The notes: a model not told the origin generated them from the letters alone. DNA of 64,000 nt from Salvator merianae (GCA_003586115.2 QVOM02000126.1:55548047-55612046), one strand, 5' to 3'. Counted from the stretch's first letter, positions 23,995-35,483 are shown. Program-made: numbers and translations.

Positions 23995-24153
23995 AAATAT
24001 TTATATCCCACCTTTCACCTGTGAGCATCCTCTTCCTTGCATGCAGAAATTCTATACTTGTGTGCCTCAATACGTGAATATATCCTTTTTTTAAAGCCTG
24101 TTGTAAACTGAAATCAATATTTAACAAAACTGAGTCCTTCAAAGGTTAGAATT
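23587..24153. repeat. direct repeat of about 68 bp
   Basis: The segment 23587-23654 recurs at 24084-24153: both contain 'tgttgtaaactgaaatcaat', 'atttaacaaaac' and 'gtccttcaaaggtta', with only a few substitutions and a 2-nt length difference in a T run. The copies lie 497 bp apart in the same orientation, too long for a transposon target duplication. A local duplication or two pieces of one dispersed repeat are the alternatives. Confidence 0.85.
23963..24060 (-). repeat. L2-like LINE 3' tail with (TTTA)n
   Basis: (TTTA)n at 23963-23992 followed by 'aatatttatatcccaccttt' is the reverse complement of the L2-like terminus (AAAGGTGGGATATAAAT). Confidence 0.6.
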
Positions 24154-24320
24154 CTATGCCACAAGCTCAATACACAACCTCTGTATGTGGGTTGCAGGAT
24201 GAGCCCAATTGCTCCTTTTGTGATATATGATGAGAAAGGGAGTAATTTGGCATGAAACACCTCTGGAATTATCATGCTCAGAGTCTTAAATCCATTAGTC
24301 TTATAATCCATTAGTCTTAT

Positions 24321-24544
24321 AATGCATCCAACACATTTTAAATAAGTTTAGCATAGAAGTGCCAGCATATAAAAAAACTGTTCAGCTAGTGTTTCTGTCC
24401 TACCTTTAATATCTATTAAAGACCCAAAAATGCAAGTGTGTGTTTTATAGCCTTTAATGTGAATTAACTTGCACCCGTTAGTGAGCACCTTTAAACCACT
24501 TTTGCTCTCTCTATATAAATTTTTAACTGTATATGGATACAGCC
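24321..24544. mobile_element. Harbinger-like MITE, family J copy 1
   Basis: Right terminus GTATATGGATACAGCC followed by TAA; left terminus degenerate (ATGCATCCAACACA). The internal block 'gcacccgttagtgagcacct' aligns with 'gccattagcgtgtggacact' in copy 2 (56429-56654), and both have similar length (about 225 bp). Confidence 0.5.
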
Positions 24545-24554
24545 TAAGGATGCA

Positions 24555-25035
24555 GCCGAGATCCACACTGCCCAAAGGGGGTACGCCAGAAAAGGCCTGG
24601 GGTGCAGTGACCACCAGTGCGATGACATGCAGGAATCAGCACATCACTGGCACTAGGTCCACTCCCAGGGATGGAATCTGCTCCTTGGAGAGCTCTATTT
24701 GCAAAAAGGGAAAAACACACAGAAAATCTGGTGCAGGACAGGCTTGTTCCTGCCACTGCCATGCAGAAGAACAGGTCTGGTCTTCCTCCTGCACTGAAGC
24801 CTGGTGCTATTATGTGAAGGAGCCAAAATGGCCCTACTTTATGCTGGGGAACTTTTATTGTCTGCCTCATCATTATCACATATGAGATGCATGGGCTGAA
24901 CAGACGGTCCTCCATCCATTCCTGAGCTGGAGCAAAGCACTCTAGCCCAGAAACAGTCCATCCGGCACCCATGCAGATTGGCTGGCAAGAGGTAGAGGTG
25001 TTCCCTTTGACATGCTGACTGAGGCACTTTCACCA
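24555..25035. mobile_element. unclassified repeat, family E copy 2
   Basis: 'acggtcctccatccattcc' and 'gagcaaagcactctagccca' match 'acagtcctccaccacactc' and 'gaagcaagcactctggccca' of the copy at 46780-47235 in the same order. Open frames of 138 and 142 codons on opposite strands overlap it and have no recognised similarity, so I treat them as incidental. Confidence 0.45.
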
Positions 25036-25318
25036 TGGCTCCGCCTCAAGACTTCTCAACTGTAACATGGAGACACAGCATGAGGTTTTGAATATAAACA
25101 ACAGAAGGAGGCTTGGATACTGTCTGCTCTTTTCTTCTTGCTATCTGCACTGCCTCTGCCTTTCCACCTATCCAGTCCTTCTTCCTTCTTGGATCTGAGC
25201 TTTCCTCATGATACTAAAAATCTGATCAGTGGGCTGTGGAAAGAACGGGTGGGGATGAAGGTGAAACAAGCACAGGAAGCAACATGCTTGCAATAAGATA
25301 CAGGTTCTCAGCAGGACT
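25036..25318. other. unassigned non-coding DNA
   Basis: Nothing recognised. Confidence 0.4.
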
Positions 25319-25319
25319 T

Positions 25320-25701
25320 GGGGCCCATTCACGCTTTAGTGCTAGTGAGCAGCCAAACACTCAATAGCACAGTGCATACACATTTTGTGGAGGTCCAAGC
25401 ACTCAGGAGCATCTGCAGATACACCTGAAGGCTACTAGCTGTGAACAACTCAATCATTATCCACAGCTGTCACACCTACTTCTGGGTGCAAACGCTGCAG
25501 CACTGCTGCAGCTGAGGAGTTGCATGACACATTCACAGTCACCATGGCAGCAGCTGGACATTTCCACGGCCACTGTCATAGCAGGACAGCCAGCATTCAC
25601 ACTGCGAATTCTGGAAGGCTCATTCCAGGCTATTCTAGCCCTCACAGTGCCCATGGCTACTGTGATGCTACCATTCTAAGGCGGAAAGTGTGAATAGGCC
25701 C
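25320..25701 (+). mobile_element. MITE family A, copy 3
   Basis: Termini GGGCCCATTCACGCTTTAG and AAAGTGTGAATAGGCCC; flanks TTG (left) and TTA (right), a one-mismatch 3-bp duplication. Interior blocks 'tgctagtgagcagcc', 'aggagcatctgcagat' and 'acatttccacggccactgtc' align with copy 4. Confidence 0.7.
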
Positions 25702-25704
25702 TTA

Positions 25705-26744
25705 ATCTAGTTCTCAAGCCAGCAGAAAGAGGTTATCTCATTGGAAAGGCCTCGTTCATGCTAAGAAAGGGTTCAGATGAAGTGCAGTAATAAATAATGC
25801 ATGGAAAACATATTTTCTGAAAGGTTACTCTGGCACCAAGGTAATTTTGGTATAAGATGACTCAAACCATCTGCAGTTCTAGAAAGAAGAATTGAACGTT
25901 TTGACAAGCTTGAAACCTCATCTTTTGATTTTGATTCCCCCTCCCAAACCCTCAGTTTAATCAAAGTTCATTTTAAGAATGTGCTTCGCCATCATGTTGC
26001 CATTAAATCCTAGCAATGAAATCCTCCCCACCGGCTCTGCCACCAGCTCAAACACTCACCACTTCTTAAATGAAGGTTGAAAAGGTTATACTTGCTTTTT
26101 TTGAACGGTATCAGATAAGGCACATTTTTCACACTTATTGTGAAGGTATACGTTAAATCATTGAAAACATCCCTTAGCTGAAAACTGAATCAAATCAATC
26201 TTACCTAGATGTCTAGCAGCAACTTTGAAGACATCACGTCATCAGGTAAAACTACAGATGAGACTACAGTCAATGGCAGAGCAGTTATTTTATGTGCAGA
26301 TGCCTCCAATTTTAATCCCCAGTTTCTCCAGGTATGGCATGAAGAGCCCACTTCCTGAAACCCTGGAGAGTTATTTCCACTCCACTTTGAAAACAGCAGC
26401 CGGTAGCTTTAAGCCCAGGTGTTTGGGCCCTATACGAAGTGCGCCATGGCTGTTCACAGGCACGACCTGCTAAGGCAGTACAGAGGCCTGGAGGTCCCAC
26501 AAACAGCCATGCCGCACTTTGCATGGGGCCCGAACACCCGGGCTTAAAGCTGCCAGCCGCTGCTGGTGGAAAATACTGAAATATAGGGAGAAGAATCAGA
26601 GCTGAAGGCCCATAAGGGCAATGTGGGAGCAACCCATCACATCCAGAAGGTCAGAATTTGAGTCCACTCTCATTCATGCGCATTGGCCCGTGTGTTGATA
26701 ATCGTTTATGTTCCTTAGGACCAGTTTTCATGTTCACCCAGAAC
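25705..26744. other. unassigned non-coding DNA
   Basis: Contains an imperfect inverted repeat between about 26373-26480 and 26486-26580: 'cagcagccggtagctttaag' against 'cttaaagctgccagccgctg', and 'tgcgccatggctgttcaca' near 'caaacagccatgccgcact'. It spans about 200 bp and probably marks another foldback MITE. No gene recognised. Confidence 0.4.
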
Positions 26745-26746
26745 TA

Positions 26747-27036
26747 GAGATGTGCCAAACCTGCCTGGGTTTAAATTGGTTTGAACTGAACAGGGGTTTC
26801 CAAAAGGTTTGAATTCCATCCAAAAATTTTGCTGGTTCAGAAACAGAGTTCAAATTTGAACCAAACAGAAGGGTGTTCTAATGAACCTAGCAAGCTCAAT
26901 CTATTTGATCAGGTTCAAAGATGTTTGAATTGAACAGAACACAGTACTGTTTGAAGAAAAAACATTGAAAATCAAATTGAACCAGCAGCTGTTCAGCTCA
27001 ATTTGAACTGAACACACAAAAAAGTTTGTGCACAGA
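26747..27036. mobile_element. TA-flanked MITE, family K copy 3
   Basis: Left TA plus GAGATGTGCCAAACC at 26745-26761; right terminus degenerate (GTTTGTGCACAGACC). The interior is dominated by diverged 'tttgaactgaacag' words. About 290 bp. Confidence 0.5.
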
Positions 27037-27039
27037 CCT

Positions 27040-27627
27040 GAAGCTTTACAGAATCTTCACCTACCAATGCTTTTACCTGTTTTGATGCCTGGTACTCCTT
27101 CCTTTTATCAGCTCTGTTCTCCATCACAGCAACCCACAGTGGGCATCAATCATCACAGCCATGAATCTGATGCAATATAAGGCAATTTCCTATGCTGCTC
27201 AAACATAGCATTGGTTGTCATTGGACTCTCTTTCCCCTATCACTGATTTCTAGACAAACAACATTTGTATGGGCAGATCCTCCATTTCCAACAAAACAAA
27301 GATTGTGTTTGTTTTTTAAGAAGTCCTGTGTCACAGAGAATTCTTATTATTCATTTAACATTTCTCTCACATCAAGGGTTGCAGTATTCAAGGCAATGAT
27401 GAAGGTTTAGATCAAAAGGCAATTTGAAATTAAATATTTGCAGTTCTTGAAAAAAGTAGCAGCAGTTAGCGCCAGCAGAACGATCTCAGCCCACAGATGT
27501 GGCACTTGATCCAAATGGTGGCATTCCTCAGATAAGGAATTGCAGGCCGGAAAGATATAAGATGGGTGGGTTGCATAGTGAAAGAGATGAGGGAAGGGGA
27601 AGGGGAAGGGGAAGAGAAAAAGGTCCT
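27040..27627. other. unassigned; short simple repeat
   Basis: 'gcaatataaggcaatttcct' at about 27171-27190 resembles the SINE 3' end. A (GGGGAA)n run lies at 27591-27613. No gene. Confidence 0.35.
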
Positions 27628-27744
27628 TAGGAAGCTGCCTTATACTGGATCCCATCACTTGCCTATGCGACTCATTACTGCCTGCACTGACCAGCAGCAG
27701 CACTCAAGGGTTTCAGAGAGGGAGACTTTCTCTAGAAATACCCA
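27628..27744 (-). repeat. reptilian tRNA-related SINE, 3' part of an interrupted copy
   Basis: Reverse complement of a squamate SINE: 'aggaagctgccttatactg' (3' end), 'gcctgcactgaccagcagca' and 'agggtttcagagagggagac'. The sequence breaks at 'ccagg' and resumes at 28084, on the far side of a family K element. Confidence 0.6.
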
Positions 27745-28083
27745 GGATGTGTACAAATGATCAATTTTCAATGCACTTTTGAAGCGAAAATCTGTATTTT
27801 TGCTTTGTCAGCAAATCACAATGTCAAAAAAGCGGCCGGGTTGTGTTCATTTTCATGGTTTTCACATTTTCCACATTGAAAATGCCCTCTTTGTGGTTTA
27901 AAACAAACCAAAAATGCAAATATTTGAACAAATGTTCTGCTTCCGGGAGGACAGAGGCTGGTTTGTTTCAACTGAACTCTGAAAATACAGAAAAGTGCAT
28001 TTTTGATTCAATTCGATTCAAATATCCCTGAATATGAAATATTTGGTTGAAATATTTGGTTGAAAACAAGGTTTGCACATCTC
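27745..28083. mobile_element. TA-flanked MITE, family K copy 4, inside a SINE
   Basis: Termini GGATGTGTACAAATG and GGTTTGCACATCTC, with right flank TA at 28084-28085 and left flank CA (one change from TA). The 339-bp body has the A/T-run interior of the family plus a 14-bp tandem duplication, 'aatatttggttgaa' twice, at about 28040-28067. The flanking SINE halves fit together. Confidence 0.65.
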
Positions 28084-28155
28084 TAATTTGAGCCTCAGAT
28101 ATTTTGCATGCAGAAAGTATGCCATACCTTTGAACTATGGAGACTTCCAGGACAA
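28084..28155 (-). repeat. reptilian SINE, tRNA-related head of an interrupted copy
   Basis: 'ttgagcctcagatattttgc' and 'tacctttgaactatggagac' correspond, on the minus strand, to the A and B box regions of the tRNA-like head of the SINE whose 3' part is at 27628-27744. Decayed; transcriptional competence is unlikely. Confidence 0.55.
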
Positions 28156-28159
28156 TAGT

Positions 28160-30265
28160 GGTCCTTGGGACACTTCTGTGGGATTTTAGGGGGTGAGGCA
28201 CAAGTTAAAAGACTCAAAATCCAGTTGGAAAAGTCAAAAGAGGCATCCAGTAAGACCGTCATCTCTCCTTCGCAATCCATGTAAAATTGTTGATGCTGTT
28301 TCCATGGTATTAGAGAGGACTACAGAAAACACAACTGAGGAAGGAAGAACTGTAGTGAAAGGGACTGGACAGCATCCTGAAACTGCCCTTCTTTCCCAAT
28401 TCACCTCTTTCCTCCTGTTTGGACTTTCACAAAATTTCCAGTAGTAAGAAAACTGAAACATACTACTTACTGTAAATTGCAGTAATTTTCTAACTTGTTT
28501 AAAATGTGCATAACATTCAAACACACAGTCCCCTACCTGTAATTTCAGTGTCTGCAGTCCATGGAATAGGAAAGCAATCATTTTAGACCAACAGTCGCCT
28601 TTTACACTGTTTGTTCACCCTCTTTGGCTCAAGACACGAACGAAACGCGGGCCACCAGCCCATCTGTTGCAGTGGAATTTGCTTCTGCTTGTTTGTTGTA
28701 TGAAATTGGAAAAGAAATGAAGACATTTGGGGACATATTGGTGATTTCAGAGTAATTCAAAGAACATTAATATGTAAACAGCTCTTCTTTGTACAGTTCA
28801 ATATTGTATACATAGTGCAAGGTAGGTAGCAAAAACTTTTCTGAAATATTATGTATGTACTCATCTGTTAGCCAACATGACAGCTTTAATGAGCAAAGCT
28901 TTTAATATTTGGTAATGTTAACAGATTCCTTTTTAGTAAACACATTATATAGTCTGGTTTGCATTCCTTCATTTACTAAGTAGCAAAATAATTATGTGAA
29001 GATAATGAGAATTAGTTTTGAAATGGATGGGAGAAATCAACACATACAATTAGTGTCACACTTTACTAAATAACTAGTACCTCATTCGCATCACTGCTCT
29101 GAGAATAGTGTGGAGAGCAGAGAATTATTAAATTTTGTTATATGGCTTGCCAAACACAGGGCACCATACATCCAAATTTATGCATTCTTAAGCCCCATTG
29201 ATTTCAATGAGAAGAGTTAAGCACATGACATGCTTAACTCTCTTTGATTGCAATCAACAGGATTTAAGCACTACTAACTTCAGCTAATTCACACTCATAT
29301 TGTTCGACAACAACATTTTAGACCAGATAATTAAAAATGTCAGTATAACATGTTTAGTCATTATGACAAAAGATGTGCAGTTCAAGACTACTGCTTATCT
29401 GTTTACTGAGTTACATAAGGAAAGAAAAAGATTCTCTTTCAGAATTAGATATCAGTATTTGTCAAAATTAGGTATCAGCTTGGAAGAAGATATTTGAATT
29501 TGCCAATGAAAATAGAGATTCCATTCCATCTGGAATGACCCCACCCACATTCAAAGCTGTTAGATCATTAAGCACCAATAGCAACGGGCCAAAAATTGAG
29601 CTAATTATGTACACTAAGTAGGTACCAATATGCTTGGATGAATCTCAAGAATAAGCTGAAGCAGAAAACATAAAATATAAATTGTAGCCTGCATATCCAG
29701 GTCTCCTCAGAAATACACAATGCCAGCTAAGAGCTTAAAAACAAACATGAATAATGTACACCAAAGTTCAGAACCCAGAACCCCAGCTATAAGCCTAGAT
29801 AAAGTAAACTCTCTCCTGTGGGTCCACACACTTTACACCCAAGGGTGCAGTTAATCAATGGAGAAGGAAAATTGAGAACAAGGTAAAGAACAGGAGTCAT
29901 GTATGAAACCAAAAAAGAATGTTAAAGGAGATGTCAGCTGGGCCTCCACTGACAGAGCAAGGCAGCTCCATTATGGGTGGATGGGCAAGGAAGTGTCTTT
30001 TCTGCTTCCATTCAGGGTGAGAAATTGCCTGCTGCAACAAATGCTGTTTCTGTTTGTGATGGCATCTGAGAATGGGGCAGCACAACTGTGGTGTGACACC
30101 TGCTGCCGCTGCTGTAAATAGAGATATGGTGGCAGCAGATGCCTCCTTTTGCAAATGGAGCTGTAGCAAAAAAAAAAAAAAAAAAAAGCAAAAGACACTT
30201 TCTGTTTTTGCTCCTTCTCTGTTACTTGTCAAAAATGTAAAGGGATGAAGTGGGGTGTGGCCTGG
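28160..30265. other. unassigned AT-rich DNA
   Basis: No gene seen. A(18) at 30169-30186 and a decayed repeat at 29190-29285 ('gagttaagcacatgacatgc', 'ttaactctctttgatt') that resembles an ancient dispersed element. The stretch 28690-29165 is free of anything recognisable and is a reasonable place to look for conserved non-coding sequence. Confidence 0.4.
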
Positions 30266-30267
30266 AA

Positions 30268-30775
30268 GGGCCTGTCTGCACTTAGCGAGAGGAACATTCC
30301 AGGACACTCGCTGGAACAGAACATTCATACCTGCAAACAGCTCCAGCTGACTTAAAACCTACCGAAGCACACCTGATGCTCACCTGAAGCTGAATAGCTC
30401 TGGTCAAGAAAACTGTAGTCTGGAAGTTGACTTGCGTGATCAGGTGCAGATCAGGAAAGGTGTGCTTGCCTGGTGTGGAATGGCGGTGGGATGGGGACTG
30501 TGTAGCCGTGCAGGTGCCATCAGACAGTTCGGATCCAGTTTCGGACTTTGGGATCTGGACCCTCGCAGCTGTTTTGGACCCAAGTCTGGACCAAGCTCCT
30601 CTAAGTCCAGACCCAGCTACCTAACTAGTGCATTCCTATTCGCACTGCTTCCCCTGCTGGTCAGCTCACAAACTGTTCTAGTGGTGACAAGTGTGAATTC
30701 TCCTCATCGTACCTGATCCTGGCCGGCCCAAACCCTGCTAATTAGAACGTTATACTATCATAAGTGCAAACAGGC
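30268..30775 (+). mobile_element. MITE family B, copy 1
   Basis: Termini GGGCCTGTCTGCACTTAGC and CATAAGTGCAAACAGGC. A 7-bp CTGGAAG lies at both junctions (30262-30268 and 30775-30781), a possible target duplication. The interior 'acattccaggacactcgctg', 'ctaccgaagcacacctgatg', 'gggatctggaccctcgcag' and 'ggcccaaaccctgctaa' is shared with copy 2. Two plus-strand frames across it are incidental. Confidence 0.65.
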
Positions 30776-30784
30776 TGGAAGTGA

Positions 30785-31930
30785 GAGCTTTGAAGACAGG
30801 GAGAACTGCCACAGTCAGAGGTGAGTTTGGAGTTTCTTTGCTTTTTTTTGTAATGGCTACACCATGCAGGGCCATTGTGCAAGTGAATTAGTATGACAAT
30901 CTCAAAACTGCACACTGGAATAGAGAGAAACATAGGATGCTGTGACATGTTCCTTCAATAAAAATGCAGGCCCTTTATTGAATGTTAGTGAGAATTGAAA
31001 AACACAGAAAGTAGAGGCTGTGTGATGTCATTGCAGCTGCACAGTGACCTAAGCACATGTCTGTATATGCAGCCACACCCACAGAGGGGGCTGTAATGGC
31101 AGCAACCACACTTTTGAAAAGCAAGTAAGTTCTCTGCACCATATGAAATCCACAGAAGTCATGTAAAGTCGCCAGAGAGAATTCAGACTGGCAGATAAAG
31201 CACCTGACAGTCCTGGGCTTCTACTACATTTTGTGCTTTGATGAACTGCAGTTTGACACATCTCTAGTGCCTGCTGGTCTAATCCATGAAGGCATATCTT
31301 ATGTTCCTATGTAAGGAGAAGGTGAAGAGGAGACAGTGGAAGTCAGAAAATGTAGCATTAAATATAGGGGAGTGGAAAGCATCCTATGGGGGATGAAGAA
31401 AAGTCTGGAAAAACAATAAGAGTTACAAATGGGGGGGAGTGGAGGGGTGAAAAGAGGATGGTGGAGAAGGTAGGAAAGTGGGTGAGCATAAATGTGGGAA
31501 GGAGGAAAGATTTTGCCAATGGCAGGAAAAGTCCCAGGCCCCTTCCTCAAAAACACCTGGTTTATAATTTTAAAAAACTCAAACATATATATAAGTCATT
31601 TTTTTTCACAAGAAGCACGCAAGTGCCACAAATCATCATTTGTGGACATGCAAAATTCACAAATGGGAAAGGTGCAGAAAGTCATGTCTATCACACACAG
31701 TCACACACATAGTACTTTCCAAGTGTCCTGGGGATCTGTTGCTACTGGGGCAGAGGATGAACAGTTCTTGGGGCACTTCTATGGCATTGTGCACAACTGA
31801 GATGGCACATACCACTCCTCAACATCTCTTGCCTACTTTGAAGGTGTGGTGGAGAAAATCAATGGAAACATAAGTATCTGCCTTAAAAAAAGATTCAGTA
31901 GACCAGAAGATCCAAAACAAATTCAATATT
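30785..31930. other. unassigned; CR1-like end near 31250
   Basis: 31243-31252 (TGACACATCTCTA) resembles a K terminus. 31253-31312 ends 'ggcatatcttatgttcctat' as CR1-type elements do on the plus strand. No gene; frames of 95-108 codons on both strands at 31299-31800 lie in G-rich or A-rich sequence without similarity. Confidence 0.35.
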
Positions 31931-31938
31931 CATACTAA

Positions 31939-32076
31939 GGCTGAATCCAGACATTGCTTACTCTTTCCACTATGTTTGGATATTCTGGAATGAAGCATGG
32001 CTATTCTGGAATATCCATGCTTTATTCCAGAATATCAAAATATAATGGAACAAGTAAGCAATGTCTGGATGCAGCC
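31939..32076. mobile_element. 138-bp Harbinger-like hairpin MITE
   Basis: Termini GGCTGAATCCAGACATTGC and GCAATGTCTGGATGCAGCC are inverted repeats with one mismatch, extending inward through GCTTACT. Exact TAA duplications lie at 31936-31938 and 32077-32079. The interior is itself palindromic: 31979-32000 pairs with 32015-32036 with one mismatch. The whole element can fold into a single hairpin. TWA duplication plus GGCTGCATCC termini place it with PIF/Harbinger-type MITEs; related to family J by its ends. Confidence 0.8.
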
Positions 32077-32079
32077 TAA

Positions 32080-33803
32080 AGGTCCTGGCTTCAAAATTCA
32101 AATTGATACAATGAGCTTCTATAGCACATTTGGAAAAGGAGAGAGGGAACTATTGCAACAGTGATGCTGGAGGTAGGCAAGACTTGTAGGTGGCCAACCA
32201 CATCTTATGAAAAGGGGAAGAAGCAGGTCCAAAGGGAGGGGGAAGGAAGGTGAAAGGAAGGAAGGAAGGAGGGAGGGAGGAAAAGAAAGAAAAATAAAAA
32301 GAGAAGGCTGGAAGTGAAACAGCTTTTGTGGTCTCTCTTCACTAATTTGTGGTCAAGGTATTTTAGGGCGCCTTCAGAAAAGGAACACCTTATTGGAGGC
32401 ACAAGTGGTTGCAGGCTGACAATATTTAATAGCCTGTTCCTCACAAAATGGCCCTAGGATAAGTAACAAAGTTTTTTTTTAAAAAAAAAAAAAGATAAAA
32501 ACAGGCTAAAATCTATAGAAGTGCCTATAAGAATTGAAATACATCCATAATGCAGCACGACAGCCCAAAAGAAAACCATATCATTTACCAAAGACATGTC
32601 TGCATAAAGAATTCTAGGATAAAGAAAAACAGATGCAGCATAGAATAGCCTTCCTCTGCAAATCTCAGATGGCAGGTGGTTGCTGGAACTGCAGCACACC
32701 TAACCAACAGGTAAGCCATTTTTTTTTTAAAGTAAAAAAAGACAAAAAAAGAAGAACCCGAGGAAAGAGCCAGAAAATCTGGGTCATAACACAAACGTTT
32801 TCAGAGCTTGACAAGTTTGGGACATCCCCTAAAATGCCCTTGAAAGGATCAGAGGCTTCCTCAGATACTATACAAAAAAGCTTTTGGGCACATATGGATT
32901 TGGTGTCTCATGGAAAGCCACATAGCAGAATGCTAGGTAGATAATGAACTATTTGTCGCTCACCTTTCTTTAAACTCCACAGCACAACGATGAATAAAGG
33001 CCACACATGCGCTACATGCCTTCGTATAACAATTGATAGTTAGGGCTGAGATAAGTGGGTGAAATAGCTTGACTTTTCTAGTAACTAACCTTCCCATCTA
33101 AAATTACATATAATTTGCAACCATTCTAAAATGGATAACAGACTTGGCAGTGGATCCAACAGTAGCTGTCTGCGCACACTACAGGCCTGTCAAACAAGCT
33201 GAACCAAAATGCATTCCAAAGCCTCCCATAAGTACCAATAATTATAAACAGCCCTAACAGCTAACTTTCAATAGCAGTGATTGGCCAGAACTGTGCTCTC
33301 TAACGTAAAGTGCTATAAAACACACCCTTTGTATTAACTGATCTACAGAGATGGTTGCTATGGGGAAGCTCTCTGTCCCAGAGTCTGTCATAATTGGTTA
33401 TATTTATTCTAAAGTGCTTACAATTGGCAATTGCCATGTGCCCAGTCCAATGCTAGCAAAGCATTAAAAACCAAGAATGAAATGCAGAAATTAGGGCAGC
33501 CAGACACTTGCTCACCAAATTACTTTGAAATGGCTTCTCTGCTGATCAACATTTTTTAAAATATTACATGCCTCAAGAGTTTAAAAAGCAAAAAAAAAAA
33601 AAAAAAAAAATGATGCATGTTACAAACCATCAAATCTGAGAAGGGTAAATATATCATTGTAAGCAGAGATAATAAGGTGACAAAATATTTCATCTAAATG
33701 GCAGTGGTCACTAATTCAACAAACCCACAAAAGAGTAGGAAAGCGTACAAGTGACATCAGCAGCAAACATACCCAAAATACCTAGAAATAAGGCCTCAGA
33801 GAG
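32080..33803. other. unassigned; purine tract and poly-A runs
   Basis: (GGAA)n-type purine tract at 32232-32310; A runs at 32480-32493 and 33590-33610 (21 A). No gene recognised. Confidence 0.45.
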
Positions 33804-33806
33804 TAG

Positions 33807-34274
33807 GGGCCTGTTCGCACTTTAGTGCTAGTGAGCAATTGGACACTCCCTTGCACAGTGTGTCCACATTTCATGGTGGCCCTAGTGATTGGGAGCATCT
33901 GCAGATGGTTCCCGATTGCTGCCAGTTGTGGACAACAAAATTGTTGTCCACAGCTGAACTGGGAGCAGCTGGACTGCTCCTAGTATGCATCAGGCACACC
34001 CATTTCCAGGTGCTAGTGCTGCAAGCTGCAGCGTGGCGTGGTGTGGCTGCGGTTGTGCAGTTGCATGCTGCATTCCCAGTCACTATGGCAGTGGTTGGAC
34101 ATTTCCACAGCTGCTGTCATCGTGGGCAACCGGGCATTCATGCTGTGAATGCTGGAAGCCTGTTTCCGGGTTGTTGCAGCACTCACAGTGTGAACGGCCA
34201 CCATACCGCAGGGACTGTTCCACCTTGGAATGGTCAGATTTGACCATTCCACAATGAAAAGTGCGAAAAGGCCC
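33807..34274 (+). mobile_element. MITE family A, copy 4 (best-preserved)
   Basis: Termini GGGCCTGTTCGCACTTTAG and AAAGTGCGAAAAGGCCC, with exact TAG at 33804-33806 and 34275-34277. Just inside the right end a hairpin 'ggaatggtcagatttgaccattcc' occurs, as in other copies. Length 468 bp. No coding capacity beyond incidental frames. Confidence 0.75.
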
Positions 34275-34279
34275 TAGGT

Positions 34280-35010
34280 TATGATCACCCAGTTATCTAC
34301 TAAAAGGAATGAGACACAGAATTCTTCAAAGTAACCTTACTGCTGCAGTAAAAATAGATTGCTGAGCTGACAAGGACATGCAAAACATTTTGAACTGAAA
34401 TGTTTCTTACTAAAAAAACCTACTCTGGATGTTTCAAACTTGTAATAAAATGCTCTTTTAAAAAAAGAGCTTATTTTGAGTTTGGAACAAAATAGGGTCG
34501 ATTATCATTGGAATATAGCACAGGACCACTTCAGGCCCAAGACGAAGCCATTTACTTCTTCCTATCAAACAGCGGCGGAGTGAGTTTTTTTAAAGAAGCA
34601 AAACCTCCCATAGCAGCTGCAAATGACCAGCCTGTTTGGGGAACTGTTGCTTGTTTATTATTTCAAATGACTCTACATGGTTTGCATGTTAAATGATAAT
34701 AGAAACAAACAATAAAACAAAGGTAAAAAACAGAACAGAAAACAATATGGGTTATTGTTAATCTCTTCTCTAAAATTGCTCATTTTATTCCAGGTACTAT
34801 GATTCTTACTGCTCCTGTACTTGCTAAACTGGTTTTGGAATATGCCTTTGAACTGTATGGGGTCTGTTCCTGGATAACCTCAGAGTTGCTTTTCATCAGG
34901 GCAGGGCAGAATAGTGAGAAAAGGCACTATCACTGCTTTTTACACTTTACAACTAAAGTGTTATTGACATCACTTATGGCGGGATGTGGGTTTGATGGGT
35001 ACAGAGACAT
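34280..35010. other. unassigned non-coding DNA
   Basis: A near-palindrome 'gctcttttaaaaaaagagc' occurs at 34452-34470. Nothing else recognised. Confidence 0.4.
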
Positions 35011-35011
35011 A

Positions 35012-35483
35012 GGGTGTGTTCGCACTTAGTGAGTGGTATGTTCCAGGACGCTAGCTGGAATGCAGCATTCACACCTGCAAACAGGCTCAGTGGACCTGAA
35101 AGCTACCGAAGCCCACCTGATGCTTACCTGAATCCTACCAGCTGTGGTCAACTAAATTGTAGTCTCCAACCTGACCTGCACAATTAGGTGCGGATCAGGG
35201 AAGGTGTGTGCGCACCACTTATGGGTTTGAAAGGGCAGCGGGGCTGGACAGACTGTGCAGGCGCAGTCCAATGGTTTGCATCCCAGTTTGGACCTTGAGA
35301 TCCGGACCCTGGCTGCCGTTTTGGACACAAGTGCAAACATAGCTCCTCTGGGTTCAAACACAGCTACCACACTAGTGCACTGCATCTCGCGCTGGTCGGC
35401 TTGTGGAGTGTTTCAGCGCTGACGGGTGTAAACACTCATCTCTGTATCGATCCTGACTGCCCCAAACCCTGCTAAACACCCAT
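35012..35483 (+). mobile_element. MITE family B, copy 2 (right end lost)
   Basis: Left terminus GGGTGTGTTCGCACTTAGTG and interior blocks as in copy 1 ('gttccaggacgctagctgga', 'ctaccgaagcccacctgatg', 'gagatccggaccctggctgc', 'gccccaaaccctgctaa'). The right terminal repeat is missing. Family A copy 5 starts about 40 bp further on. Confidence 0.65.

Noticed and set aside
24469..24972. 138- and 142-codon frames on opposite strands
   Set aside because: Overlap each other over a family E repeat; no recognisable domain or splice context.
30169..30186. A(18) as the tail of a processed pseudogene
   Set aside because: No upstream coding similarity and no flanking direct repeat found.
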